A stretch of DNA of 64,000 nucleotides from Hymenobacter glacieicola (GTDB taxonomy: Bacteria > Bacteroidota > Bacteroidia > Cytophagales > Hymenobacteraceae), in assembly GCF_014640315.1 (NCBI RefSeq), contig NZ_BMGS01000003.1, positions 430,859 through 494,858 of the forward strand, read 5' to 3'. The notes beneath the pieces are model-generated. The model saw only the letters and a program-made list of their open reading frames with translations, searched no databases and was not told where the DNA came from. Of this stretch, positions 24,149 to 32,341 are shown in pieces. The translations under genes and the position numbers were made by a program. Each line of letters begins with the position of its first letter. The stretch's first letter is position 1.

Positions 24149-24880
24149 ATGATTCTGCGAGCTGAACACCTGGTCAAGAAATACAAGTCGCGCACGGTGG
24201 TGAACGACATGTCGCTGCACGTGGAGCAGGGCGAGATTGTGGGGTTGCTGGGCCCGAACGGGGCGGGCAAAACCACCTCCTTCTACATGACGGTCGGCAT
24301 GGTGAAGCCCAACGAAGGCCGCGTGTTTCTCGATGACAAGGACATTACCAAGCTGCCCATCTACCAGCGGGCCCGCCTCGGCATCGGCTACCTGGCCCAG
24401 GAGGCGTCGGTGTTTCGCGACCTGACCGTGGAAGAAAACGTGCTGTCGGTGCTGGAGATGACCAACATGCCCAAGCAAGCCCAGCGCGACAAGGTAGAGG
24501 AACTGCTCAACGAGTTCAGCCTGACCCACGTGCGCAAAAACTTGGGCCGGGTACTAAGCGGGGGCGAGCGGCGCCGCACCGAAATTGCCCGTGCCCTGGC
24601 CGTTGACCCCAAGTTTGTGCTGCTGGATGAGCCTTTTGCCGGCGTCGACCCCATTGCCGTGGAAGAAATCCAGGGCATCGTGGCCAAGCTCAAGCACAAG
24701 AACATCGGCATTCTCATCACTGACCACAACGTAAACGAGACGCTCAGCATCGTGGACCGGGCCTACCTGCTCTTCGAAGGCAAGCTATTGAAAGCCGGCA
24801 CCGCCGAAGAGCTGGCCGAGGACGAAATGGTACGGCGCGTGTACCTGGGCAAGCACTTTGAGCTGAAGCGCAAGATTTAA
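24149..24880 (+). CDS. lptB: LPS export ABC transporter ATP-binding protein LptB
   Basis: LptB is the cytosolic ATPase that powers LPS extraction by LptFG. The 243-residue protein has Walker A GPNGAGKT (residues 35-42), the Q-loop near [18 protein letters not shown], the signature [15 protein letters not shown], and Walker [14 protein letters not shown]. The switch histidine is in [12 protein letters not shown]. This set, especially the [12 protein letters not shown] and FAGVDPIAV segments, is diagnostic of LptB rather than of other ABC ATPases. The start MILRAEHL is canonical. It stands apart from lptC (14076), as often in this phylum. A strong hairpin follows. Confidence 0.94.
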   Translation: MILRAEHLVKKYKSRTVVNDMSLHVEQGEIVGLLGPNGAGKTTSFYMTVGMVKPNEGRVFLDDKDITKLPIYQRARLGIGYLAQEASVFRDLTVEENVLSVLEMTNMPKQAQRDKVEELLNEFSLTHVRKNLGRVLSGGERRRTEIARALAVDPKFVLLDEPFAGVDPIAVEEIQGIVAKLKHKNIGILITDHNVNETLSIVDRAYLLFEGKLLKAGTAEELAEDEMVRRVYLGKHFELKRKI

Positions 24881-24924
24881 CCGGTGAAGCAGGGGTAGCC
24901 CCTCCGCCAATTTCTACGGCCAGC

Positions 24925-24953
24925 AAGGGCGAAGCACTGCTTCGCCCTTTTTC
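24925..24953 (+). terminator. Terminator after lptB
   Basis: AAGGGCGAAGCA and TGCTTCGCCCTT form perfect 12-base arms around a single base and run into TTT. The RNA hairpin would fold with a small loop. It lies 45 bases after the lptB stop. Confidence 0.85.
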
Positions 24954-25068
24954 GGGCTGGCTGGTCCCGCCGCAGATTTCGCGGCAGTCTGGTAACTTTC
25001 CGGAGCGCACGAGGGTAGAGACAAGCCCTTTCTTACAAGTACCGTATGTTTCTACCTATTCTCCCGCT

Positions 25069-26595
25069 GTGATTAGTACCGTTCTGACCTGGGCCGTTCA
25101 ACGACGGCTGGCCACTGTGGAGCACATCCGCCAGTACCCCCACGAGGTGCAGCAGCAGGTGCTGCGGGAGCTGCTGCACACGGCCCGGGCTACGGAATGG
25201 GGGCAGCGCTACGGTTTCGCCGACGGCCTGACGGCCCGGGAGTTTGCCCAGCGCGTACCCATCAGCAGCTACGAAGAGCTTTACCCCGAAATTGAGCGGG
25301 TGCTGCGCGGCGCGGCCAACGTGCTCTGGCCCGGGGTAGTGCAGTGGTTTGCCAAGAGCAGCGGCACCACCAACGCCCGCAGCAAGTACATTCCCGTCAC
25401 CCGCGAATCGTTGCAGGAGGGCCACTACCGCGCCGGCCGCGACATGACGGCCCTGGCCACGCTTTACTACCCCGAGGTTAACATTCTGGGTGGCAAAACG
25501 CTCTCCCTGGGCGGTACCCACGGCCCTAATCCGTTCCGCGCGCCGGAGGCTGGCTCCCGGGTTGGCGACGTTTCGGCCGTTATCATGCAGAACCTGCCGG
25601 CCTGGGCCGAGTTTGTGCGCACGCCGCCCCTGGAGCTGGCCTTGCTGGATGAGTGGGAGGAAAAGATTGAGCGCATTGCCCGCCACGTGCTGAATGCCGA
25701 TGTGCGCGTGCTGGCCGGCGTGCCTACCTGGATGATTGTGCTGCTGCGCCGTGTAACGGAAATGGCCGGTGCAGCTTCTATTCTGGAGGTGTGGCCCCGG
25801 CTGGGGCTGTTTCTGCACGGGGCGGTGGCTTTCGGGCCCTACCGGGAGCTGTTCCGGCAGCTGATTCCGGGTCCGCAGATGCACTACCTGGAAATCTATA
25901 ACGCCTCTGAGGGCTACCTGGCCCTGCAGGATGAGCCCAACTCCGAAGACCTGCTGCTGCTGCTCAACCACGGCATCTACTACGAGTTTCTGCCCCCCGA
26001 TCAGTGGGAAGCCGAGGAACCCCAGGCCATTGGCCTGGAAGCCGTGGAGCTGGGCAAAACCTACGCCCTCATCATCAGTACCAACGCGGGCTTGTGGCGC
26101 TACAAAATCGGCGACACGGTGCGCTTTACCAGCCTGGCTCCTTACCGCATCCGCATTTCCGGCCGTACCAAGCACTTTCTGAATGCCTTCGGGGAAGAAG
26201 TAGTCGTAGAAAATGCCGATGCGGCCATTGCCGCCGCCTGCCAGGCCACCGGCACCACGGTGCGCGACTACACGGCCGCGCCTATCTACTTCTCTTCCCA
26301 GGATGGCGCTTCCCGCGGCAGCCACCAGTGGCTAGTAGAGTTCACCCAACCCCCCGCCGATACCGCCCAGTTCGCGCAGACCCTCGACCACACCCTGCGC
26401 CAGCTTAACTCCGACTACGATGCCAAACGCCACCGCGACCTTGCCCTAACGCCCCCCGAACTGACGGTGGCCCCGGCGGGTACGTTTGAGCGGTGGCTGG
26501 CTGGCCGGGGCAAGCTGGGCGGCCAACACAAGGTGCCGCGCCTAAGCAATTCCCGGGAGCTGCTAGATGAAATTCTTGTTCAACTAAAAAAATAG
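25069..26595 (+). CDS. GH3 family (auxin-responsive promoter family) acyl-adenylating protein
   Basis: The 508-residue protein belongs to the GH3 family, best known from plant enzymes that conjugate amino acids to hormones through acyl adenylates. The adenylation motif KSSGTTNARSKYIPVT, the YNASEGYLALQD segment and the YKIGDTVRF loop are all present. These match the ATP/AMP-binding motifs of the ANL-like fold. Bacterial members are common in Bacteroidota, and their substrates are unknown. The start is a GTG at 25069; an ATG at 25046 is out of frame. It follows lptB but has its own region behind a terminator. Confidence 0.88.
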   Translation: MISTVLTWAVQRRLATVEHIRQYPHEVQQQVLRELLHTARATEWGQRYGFADGLTAREFAQRVPISSYEELYPEIERVLRGAANVLWPGVVQWFAKSSGTTNARSKYIPVTRESLQEGHYRAGRDMTALATLYYPEVNILGGKTLSLGGTHGPNPFRAPEAGSRVGDVSAVIMQNLPAWAEFVRTPPLELALLDEWEEKIERIARHVLNADVRVLAGVPTWMIVLLRRVTEMAGAASILEVWPRLGLFLHGAVAFGPYRELFRQLIPGPQMHYLEIYNASEGYLALQDEPNSEDLLLLLNHGIYYEFLPPDQWEAEEPQAIGLEAVELGKTYALIISTNAGLWRYKIGDTVRFTSLAPYRIRISGRTKHFLNAFGEEVVVENADAAIAAACQATGTTVRDYTAAPIYFSSQDGASRGSHQWLVEFTQPPADTAQFAQTLDHTLRQLNSDYDAKRHRDLALTPPELTVAPAGTFERWLAGRGKLGGQHKVPRLSNSRELLDEILVQLKK

Positions 26596-26627
26596 TTTAC
26601 ATTCGGAAGTCATCTTTTTCGCTTCTG

Positions 26628-27170
26628 ATGTTCTTCCCCAAGCAAGTATCCGCGTGCCTGCTACCCTGCAGGGTAAGGTGGCTTTCAACGGTTGTGCTAC
26701 TGGTAGTCGGCGCTGGGCTAAGCTCGTGCACCGGGATGCGCCACGGCCCCGTCGGGTTTTGGTCACGCAACCGGTATGATGGCGGGGACCAGCGGCATGG
26801 GCCCTGGCGGGAGTACTTCGACCAGGAGGAAAAGCAGTTGGCTAATCGGGGCCGCTACCGGCACGGCCTCCCGGTGGGTGTGTGGCGTAACTACAACCCT
26901 GGGGGCCAGCTAGAGCACACCGAGCGGTTTTACCGGCACCCCTACGGCCTTGTTACGCTGGCCTACTACCATCCTAACGGAAAACTCGCCAAGCGCGGGC
27001 GGGCCCGCTACCGCGCGGAGCCTACGGGGGCGCACTTTTTCTGGTTTGGCGAATGGCAGCGCTTCGGTCCAGATGGCCAGCCCTTACCGTCAGAATGGTA
27101 CCAGGATGGTACGCAGACGGCACCACCAGCTAGCCAGCCACATCCCGGAACGACAATAAAATTACCTTAA
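26628..27170 (+). CDS. MORN/YwqK-repeat-like lipoprotein
   Basis: The 180-residue product has a hydrophobic signal ending in LSSC, a typical lipobox. It then has repeats of the MORN-like kind found in YwqK-type proteins, with the pattern G-x-W-R-x-Y-x-x-G-x-L seen as HGPWREYFDQEEKQL, PVGVWRNYNPGGQLEH and YYHPNGKLAKRG. Such proteins are often labelled antitoxin-like, but no toxin gene is adjacent. It is probably an outer-membrane-anchored protein of unknown role. The spacer to the GH3 gene is only 32 bases, so cotranscription is possible. Confidence 0.75.
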   Translation: MFFPKQVSACLLPCRVRWLSTVVLLVVGAGLSSCTGMRHGPVGFWSRNRYDGGDQRHGPWREYFDQEEKQLANRGRYRHGLPVGVWRNYNPGGQLEHTERFYRHPYGLVTLAYYHPNGKLAKRGRARYRAEPTGAHFFWFGEWQRFGPDGQPLPSEWYQDGTQTAPPASQPHPGTTIKLP

Positions 27171-27386
27171 TCCATAACAGTCCGAAAATTGTACTGCTAC
27201 CATTAGTTAAGGCATGGGTTTTTTCGGTCGAATGATGGGTAGGAATGCACGTGTTAGCTACTTACGCGGCCGCTAATCTGGGTTGTTGGTCGGGCAGAAG
27301 AAGCTGATAATCGAATGCTCCTGCATTTTTATGGGGCCTGATATAGATTCGTACATCAGTTCTGTCCTAAAAACTCCCTGCTCCTG

Positions 27387-27566
27387 ATGTCTGTCACTAC
27401 TACTACTTCTACGCACCGCCCGGGCAAAAGCCGTCGTCGTCGCAGCTTGAAAACAGATGATACCGTCTCCGTCCGGAAAATGCGCGCTACTGCCGGCTTC
27501 TTAGGGTTACTGGTGCTGGCGCTGCTCGCTAGTCTGGGCGTTATTGCCGCTTCGGCCAGCCAATAG
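27387..27566 (+). CDS. Small basic single-helix membrane protein (59 residues)
   Basis: A short frame runs from ATG 27387 to TAG 27566. The first part is Thr-rich and then very basic (RPGKSRRRRSLKTDD). It is followed by one hydrophobic helix (GFLGLLVLALLASLGVIAAS) and ends SQ. The orderly split into a charged cytosolic segment and a single helix, and the perfect terminator 24 bases downstream, support a real gene. I do not recognise the family. A longer frame on the opposite strand over the same bases has no such order. Confidence 0.6.
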   Translation: MSVTTTTSTHRPGKSRRRRSLKTDDTVSVRKMRATAGFLGLLVLALLASLGVIAASASQ

Positions 27567-27589
27567 ATACTGCCTAGGTAAGCTGAAGC

Positions 27590-27628
27590 GGCCCCGCGAA
27601 CCGGAATCCATTTCCGGTTCGCGGGGCC
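27590..27628. terminator. Strong hairpin between convergent genes
   Basis: Two 17-base arms (27590-27606 and 27612-27628) are perfect reverse complements around a 5-base loop. It is very GC-rich and lacks a strong T-run. It lies between the small membrane protein gene and the AIM24-like gene, which are convergent. Confidence 0.75.
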
Positions 27629-27650
27629 TGCTGGCAAACAGACCCATTGC

Positions 27651-28433
27651 TTACTCGTCCAGAACGCCGCCTACCAGCCGGCCAAAAACGCCGCCGCTTT
27701 CCTTCTGCATGTTGCCGCCCCCGGGCGCAAGGGCCTGAATCAGCTTCTTAATCGGCATAGATTGGAGCCATACGCGGCCCGTACCGCGCAGCGTGGCCAG
27801 CAGCAAACCTTCCCCGCCAAATATCATCGACTTGAGGCCCCCGGCCCGGGCAATGCTGAAGTCAATACCGGGCTCAAAGGCGACTACGCACCCCGTGTCC
27901 ACGCGCAGCAGCTCGTTGTTGAGGCGCTTCTCAATGATGGTGCCTCCGGCGTGAATAAAGGCTTTGCCGTCGCCGGTAAGCTTCTGGAGAATGAAGCCTT
28001 CCCCACCGAAAAAGCCCGCGCCCAGCTTCTGGTTGAAGTGAATGTTCATTTTCGTGCCCCGGGCCGCAGCCAGAAACCCGTCTTTCTGCACAATCAGGCC
28101 CTGGGGCAGCTCGCCTAAGTCAATAGGAATAATGGTGCCCGGGTAGGGCGCTGAAAAGGCGACGTGAGCCTTACCGTAGCCGCCCCGATGGGTGAAGTGG
28201 GTCATGAACAACGATTCGCCGGTAATCAGGCGAGTGCCCGCCGAAAATAGCTTGCCCATAAAGCCTTGTTCAGGCTCGGAGCCGTCGCCCATTTTGGTTT
28301 CAAAAGCAATGGCCTCGCTCATGTACACCATGGCCCCCGCTTCCGCAATAACAGTTTCATTGGGGTCGAGCTCTACTTCAAGAACCTGAATATCAGTGCC
28401 CAGTATTTTATAATCGACGTCGTGGGAGCGCAT
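27651..28433 (-). CDS. TIGR00266/AIM24 family protein
   Basis: The 260-residue protein matches the TIGR00266 (AIM24, TRAP-like beta-sandwich) family. The conserved patterns are [15 protein letters not shown] near the N-terminus, then [39 protein letters not shown] and [24 protein letters not shown]. Members form trimers; the yeast homologue acts in mitochondria, but the bacterial role is unknown. The start at 28433 is chosen because the first conserved strand (DVDYKILG) follows closely; the frame is open a little further upstream. It has hairpins on both sides. Confidence 0.88.
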   Translation of the reverse strand: MRSHDVDYKILGTDIQVLEVELDPNETVIAEAGAMVYMSEAIAFETKMGDGSEPEQGFMGKLFSAGTRLITGESLFMTHFTHRGGYGKAHVAFSAPYPGTIIPIDLGELPQGLIVQKDGFLAAARGTKMNIHFNQKLGAGFFGGEGFILQKLTGDGKAFIHAGGTIIEKRLNNELLRVDTGCVVAFEPGIDFSIARAGGLKSMIFGGEGLLLATLRGTGRVWLQSMPIKKLIQALAPGGGNMQKESGGVFGRLVGGVLDE

Positions 28434-28521
28434 AGAAATGGAACAAAAGGTGTGGTGAAATACGGTCCCCAAGTATAGCGAAACGCGAATTAATACGGCA
28501 CTTCCGAGGCCTATAACGCAC

Positions 28522-28575
28522 CACAGGCCCTACCCCCAGCAAAACTCGGTTGCTTTCTTGGGGGTAGGGCCTGTG
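28522..28575. terminator. Terminator downstream of the acidic Lys-rich gene
   Basis: Perfect 17-base arms (28522-28538 and 28559-28575) enclose a 20-base loop. It lies just beyond the 3' end of the minus-strand gene at 28599-28970 and upstream of the AIM24-like gene, so it separates the two units. Confidence 0.75.
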
Positions 28576-28598
28576 CTACCTCAGAAGTGAGGCCCGGC

Positions 28599-28970
28599 TT
28601 ACTCTTCGTCAGTTTCTTTGCTCAACTCCTCCTCAGGGTCAGCCTCGGCTTTGGGGCCCTTCTTTTTGGCTTCCTTGCTGGTGCGGCGCATGAAATCCTC
28701 ATCCGACTCTTCGGGCTCCTGGGCGCCTTCTTCCAACGGGAAATCCTCCTCGTCTTCGTCTTTCTCGCCAAATTGCCCGTCGCGGTTTACCAGTTTCTTG
28801 TCGCGCACGTGGCGGTTCAGGAACTGGTTGATGTCCTCGATGGAGTAGTTTGAGGTGATTTCGCCCAGCGGATTCACCTTGATTTCAAAGCCTTCTAATT
28901 CCTTGTGGACGCGGGCTTTTTTCTCCGGGTCGGCTTTCTTCTTTTTCGGACTAACAGGTTTCTTGGCCAT
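28599..28970 (-). CDS. Charged protein of unknown function
   Basis: The 123-residue product has a very basic N-terminus (MAKKPVSPKKKKADPEKKARV), a short ordered core (FEIKVNPLGEITSNYSIEDI and NQFLNRHVRDKKL), and a long acidic tail rich in Glu and Asp that ends KETDEE. The core is of the kind conserved in Bacteroidota proteins of unknown function; the rest is probably disordered. I start at the ATG at 28970 where the Lys-rich segment begins. Basic head and acid tail suggest nucleic-acid or ribosome contact, but this is guesswork. It has its own terminator. Confidence 0.65.
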   Translation of the reverse strand: MAKKPVSPKKKKADPEKKARVHKELEGFEIKVNPLGEITSNYSIEDINQFLNRHVRDKKLVNRDGQFGEKDEDEEDFPLEEGAQEPEESDEDFMRRTSKEAKKKGPKAEADPEEELSKETDEE

Positions 28971-29108
28971 GATGCGGGCAGCTAAAGTCAGTGCAACAGC
29001 AGGTAGCCTACGCGGGTAGGCAACTCTGAACCAAGTACTACGGCAGCACCCCCGCATCGGTTGAAGCTACCAGGAGCAAGTACTGATTATTAGCCTTGCA
29101 GCAAGAAA

Positions 29109-29143
29109 AAACGCCTGGCCAACGTGTCGTCAGCCAGGCGTTT
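29109..29143 (-). terminator. Terminator after gltX
   Basis: AAACGCCTGGC and GCCAGGCGTTT form a perfect 11-bp stem with a 13-base loop. On the minus strand the stem is followed by TTTTTTCT, an intrinsic terminator for gltX, whose stop codon is 26 bases away. Confidence 0.85.
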
Positions 29144-29168
29144 GTAAGCAAGTAGGCGCTTAGCTGCG

Positions 29169-30713
29169 CTAGGCAGCCGGCAACTGGGCCACCGCCTGCT
29201 CTATGCGCTCGGCCGTTTCCTGGGTACCCAGAATGCTCATGATGTGCATGAGGTCGGGGCCGGCGCCGGCGCCCGTTACGGCCACGCGCAGGGCCTGCAG
29301 CACCTGCCCGATTTTGATGCCCTGGGCTTCCAATACTTGGGTGAGCAGGGCCTTAATGCCGTCGGGGGTAGTGTCAGCAGCAGCGGGCAACTGCCGGGCA
29401 AACTCGGCGAGGGCGCCGGCTACCTGCGCGTTCCATTTTTTGCTGATTACCTGCTCATCATAGGCGGTAGGACGCTGGAAAAACAGTTGCGCTTCCTTGG
29501 CCAAGTCAGCCGGGAAGGTAGCCCGCTCTTTCACCAGGGCCGCAATCTGCTCGGCTTTGCCGGCGGGCACCATAATGCCTTGTTCCTGCAGGCTTTCAGT
29601 CAGGTATTGGACCAGCTCGGCGTCGGGCTTGGCGCGCAGGTACTGCTCGTTGTACCAGCGCACTTTGTTCTGGTCGAAGCGGGCCGGCGACTTGCTTACG
29701 CGCTCAATCGAGAAGGCCTCAATCAGCTCGTCCATCGTGAACAGCTCCTGCTGGGAGCCGGGGTTCCAGCCCAGGAAGGCTAGGAAGTTGATGAAAGCTT
29801 CGGGCAGGTAGCCACTTTCGCGGTAGCCGCTGCTCACCGTCGGCTCACCCGTTTCGGCGTCCTTGCCGTGCCACTCCAGCGGAAACACCGGGAAGCCCAG
29901 CCGGTCACCGTCGCGCTTGCTGAGCTTGCCCGTGCCGTCGGGCTTGAGCAGCAGGGGCAAGTGGGCAAACTGAGGCATGGTAGCTTCCCAGCCCAGGTAA
30001 CGGTAGAGCAGCACGTGCAAGGGCGCCGAGGGCAGCCACTCTTCGCCCCGAATCACGTGGGTGATTTCCATCAGGTGGTCGTCGACGATGTTGGCCAGGT
30101 GGTAGGTAGGCATGCCATCCGACTTCATCAGCACCTTATCATCAATGCTCGACGAGTGTACTACGACCCAGCCACGAATCAGGTCATTGAAGCGTACTTC
30201 CTCCTTGCGGGGCACTTTTAGCCGGATAACGTACTGCTCGCCGGCTTCCAGCAGCTGCTTTACTTCCTCGGCCGGCAGGGTCAGGGAGTTGCGCATCTGG
30301 GCGCGCGTGATGCTGTTATACTGCGGGTTAGGCACTTTGGCGGCCGTCAGGCGGGCGCGCATGGCGTCCAGCTCCTCGGGCGTATCGAAGGCGTAGTAAG
30401 CGTGGCCGCTGTCGATAAGCTGCTGGGCGTACTGCCTGTACATGGGCTTCCGCTCGCTCTGGCGATAGGGGGCATGGGGGCCGCCGTTCCACGGGCTTTC
30501 GTCCAGCTCAATACCGCACCACTCCAGGCTCTGGCGGATGTAGTCCTCGGCACCGGGTACGAAGCGGTTCTGGTCGGTGTCCTCGATGCGGAGCAGCATC
30601 TTGCCGCCCAGTTTGCGAGCCAGCAGGTAGTTATACAGCGCAGTGCGCACGCCGCCGATGTGCAGCGGGCCGGTGGGGCTGGGCGCGAAACGCACCCGTA
30701 CTTCTCTTTCCAT
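29169..30713 (-). CDS. gltX: Glutamyl-tRNA synthetase
   Basis: GltX charges tRNA-Glu in the cytosol. This 514-residue class I synthetase has the HIGH-type motif in PSPTGPLHIGG (H18-I19-G20-G21) and the KMSKS-type motif KLSKRDGDRLG starting at residue 263. Between them is the IRGEEWLPSAPLHVLLYRYLGW region that binds the acceptor end. The C-terminal anticodon-binding domain is complete. Length and motif order are normal for a discriminating or non-discriminating bacterial enzyme; the type cannot be told by eye. A TACCTTTG promoter element precedes it and a strong terminator follows. Confidence 0.97.
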   Translation of the reverse strand: MEREVRVRFAPSPTGPLHIGGVRTALYNYLLARKLGGKMLLRIEDTDQNRFVPGAEDYIRQSLEWCGIELDESPWNGGPHAPYRQSERKPMYRQYAQQLIDSGHAYYAFDTPEELDAMRARLTAAKVPNPQYNSITRAQMRNSLTLPAEEVKQLLEAGEQYVIRLKVPRKEEVRFNDLIRGWVVVHSSSIDDKVLMKSDGMPTYHLANIVDDHLMEITHVIRGEEWLPSAPLHVLLYRYLGWEATMPQFAHLPLLLKPDGTGKLSKRDGDRLGFPVFPLEWHGKDAETGEPTVSSGYRESGYLPEAFINFLAFLGWNPGSQQELFTMDELIEAFSIERVSKSPARFDQNKVRWYNEQYLRAKPDAELVQYLTESLQEQGIMVPAGKAEQIAALVKERATFPADLAKEAQLFFQRPTAYDEQVISKKWNAQVAGALAEFARQLPAAADTTPDGIKALLTQVLEAQGIKIGQVLQALRVAVTGAGAGPDLMHIMSILGTQETAERIEQAVAQLPAA

Positions 30714-30756
30714 ACAAACAGCTGATTTGCGCCCGATTCAGGTCCGAAACGCGCCG

Positions 30757-30764
30757 CAAAGGTA
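30757..30764 (-). promoter_or_regulatory. Promoter -7 element TACCTTTG for gltX
   Basis: The minus strand reads TACCTTTG, an exact consensus match, 43 bases upstream of the gltX start codon at 30713. No TTG was identified at the -33 distance. Confidence 0.6.
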
Positions 30765-30849
30765 GGCAATTCGCCGGGGAGGCGGAGGATATAAAATTGA
30801 CTTCGACAGCAGATAAAAGCCAAGGTTGTTAACCCCTCAGGCCAGTATT

Positions 30850-31461
30850 TTACTCGATAATCAAGCCATGCCGGGCCAGGAGGCCAGGCAAGCTGAGCAG
30901 AGCAAAGCGGGCGTTTTTCAACTCGTTGACTTCAGGGTCCAGCAGCACGTTGTGAGCCGTCCGGAAATCAGCACCGCTTAGCTTGGTGTGCAGGAACACG
31001 GCTCGCTCCAGCTGGCAATTCTGAAACACGGCATCCGTCAGGTCCGTCTGGGTAAAGCTGGCCTCTCGCAAGGAGCAGTCCACGAACCGGGTATGGGGCA
31101 TGGCCTTGCCGGTAAAGGACGCGTAGTCGAGCTGACACCGGTCGAAGTGGACACGGAACAGCATGTCGCGGCAGGCTTCAAATTGCAGCCCGAGCAGCTT
31201 ACAGCCGTCGAAGGCCACATTTTGCAACGACGTGTTAGCCAGGCTGGTACCTGCCAGGTTGCAGTTCTCAAACCGGCACTCACTGAACAATCGGCCGGCC
31301 AAGTTACTCTGACTCAGGTCGAAGTTCAGGAAGTGGTAATTCTCAAACTCCCGTTCGCCCACCAGCGCCGGGGGTAGGGCACGGGTCAGCACCCGCTCCG
31401 ATGGAAAGTAGTCGGGCTTCTGCTGGGGTTTGGCGGTTTTGCGGGAGGTATGCCGGCGCAT
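30850..31461 (-). CDS. Pentapeptide repeat protein
   Basis: The 203-residue protein consists mainly of pentapeptide repeats with the A(D/N)LXX pattern, for example FDLSQSNLAGRLF, FENCNLAGTSLANTSLQ, FVDCSLREASFTQTDLTDAVF and LERAVFLHTKLSGADF. These form a right-handed four-sided helix. The repeats resemble those of the Qnr/McbG group, which mimic DNA and protect gyrase, but a helix of this kind is not proof of that role. An N-terminal basic stretch of 20 residues precedes the repeats. Its ATG follows directly after the TAA of the small membrane gene upstream, so translation is probably coupled. Confidence 0.9.
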   Translation of the reverse strand: MRRHTSRKTAKPQQKPDYFPSERVLTRALPPALVGEREFENYHFLNFDLSQSNLAGRLFSECRFENCNLAGTSLANTSLQNVAFDGCKLLGLQFEACRDMLFRVHFDRCQLDYASFTGKAMPHTRFVDCSLREASFTQTDLTDAVFQNCQLERAVFLHTKLSGADFRTAHNVLLDPEVNELKNARFALLSLPGLLARHGLIIE

Positions 31462-31656
31462 TTATTCCTGGTTTCGGAAGCGGAGCCAGAGCACGAGCCC
31501 CAGCAACACGGCGCCGCCCCGGATCAGCCACGCCGTAGTTGGCCCCCAATTGTTAATCCAGTCCAGCAGCGGAAACCGGAAGTTGGCTGGCAACAGCAGC
31601 GGCGCCAATATGGCAACCAACCCAGCTAGAAACAGAAATATCCCTACCTCTCGCAT
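31462..31656 (-). CDS. Small membrane protein coupled to the pentapeptide gene
   Basis: A 64-residue protein with two hydrophobic helices (about residues 4-22 and 41-58) joined by a short FPLLDWINNWGP loop, ending with basic residues FRNQE. The stop codon TAA is directly followed by the ATG of the pentapeptide repeat gene, an arrangement that implies one transcript and coupled translation. It resembles the DUF2905-like small membrane proteins (one helix, a short loop containing P and D/W, then a second helix). That family call is tentative and the function is unknown. Confidence 0.7.
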   Translation of the reverse strand: MREVGIFLFLAGLVAILAPLLLPANFRFPLLDWINNWGPTTAWLIRGGAVLLGLVLWLRFRNQE

Positions 31657-31761
31657 AATGGTGAAATAATGAGATGTTGATTAACTACGCTTCAGTAAGC
31701 GGCGTCATGGCGAGCAGGTACGCCGCCATTCTTCCTCTCTTTTGTGATAAGCTAGATAACA

Positions 31762-31803
31762 TGACCAGCCCTTCCCGTCAGCACGGACGGCAAGGGCTGG
31801 TCA
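31762..31803. terminator. Terminator downstream of ridA
   Basis: TGACCAGCCCTT and AAGGGCTGGTCA form perfect 12-base arms, and inner CCGTC/GACGG pairing extends the stem. It lies 92 bases beyond the ridA stop on the minus strand. The spacer 31657-31894 also has a GCGGCGTCATGGCGAGC segment that looks like a decayed palindromic repeat. Confidence 0.7.
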
Positions 31804-31894
31804 CTGCCATAACGGGTAGTGCCGGGTAAAGGACGGATGGCGTCGTGCTACTCGCCCTAACAAGCTGGTTAGAACGACTAGCTTCCCCTTCTTC

Positions 31895-32281
31895 TTATTT
31901 CACAGCAATACAGGAAATTTCTACCTGCACATCTTTCGGCAGGCGGCTTACTTCCACGGTTTCGCGCGCGGGAGCGTAATCGGCAGAAAAATAGCTGCCA
32001 TAGATTTCGTTGATCAGGCCAAAGTTGCCGAGGTCCTTCACGAAAATGCTGCACTTCACAATGTCGCGCAGGGTGTAGCCGGCTGCCTCTAGCACTGCCT
32101 GCAGGTTGCGCATTACCTGGTGCGTTTCCTGCACTACATCCCCGTTGCCAACGAGTTGGCCCGTATCAGAGTCGAGGGCAATCTGGCCCGAAACGTACAC
32201 GGTAGTACCGGCCTGAATGGCCTGGCTGTACGGGCCGATAGGGGCGGGAGCCTGCGCCGAGTAAACAATGGTGTTTGCCAT
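31895..32281 (-). CDS. ridA: RidA family reactive-intermediate deaminase
   Basis: RidA hydrolyses reactive enamine/imine intermediates from amino acid metabolism to their keto acids and so protects pyridoxal enzymes. The 128-residue protein has the family pattern PIGPYSQAI near the N-terminus, then VYVSGQIALD, QVMRNLQAVLEAAG, KCSIFVKDLGNFGLINEIYG and YAPARETVEVSRLPKDVQVEI. The conserved arginine in the PARETVEV loop is the substrate-binding residue. The length is normal for the trimeric enzyme. It is a single gene, divergent from the 3HCDH-like gene with 60 bases between the starts. Confidence 0.95.
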   Translation of the reverse strand: MANTIVYSAQAPAPIGPYSQAIQAGTTVYVSGQIALDSDTGQLVGNGDVVQETHQVMRNLQAVLEAAGYTLRDIVKCSIFVKDLGNFGLINEIYGSYFSADYAPARETVEVSRLPKDVQVEISCIAVK

Positions 32282-32341
32282 ACAAAAGGAAGATTCGAAG
32301 GAAAGGAGACTATCTTACTGCCAAAGTAAGCTGAAAAAACG

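Noticed and set aside
25033..26325. 430-codon minus-strand frame opposite the GH3 gene
   Set aside because: The plus strand carries the GH3 motifs; the opposite frame is a composition artefact.
26628..27170. YwqK-like protein as an antitoxin
   Set aside because: It is a predicted lipoprotein without any adjacent toxin gene.
27356..27637. 93-codon minus-strand frame over the small membrane gene
   Set aside because: It crosses the terminator hairpin and shows no ordered features, unlike the 59-codon plus-strand frame.
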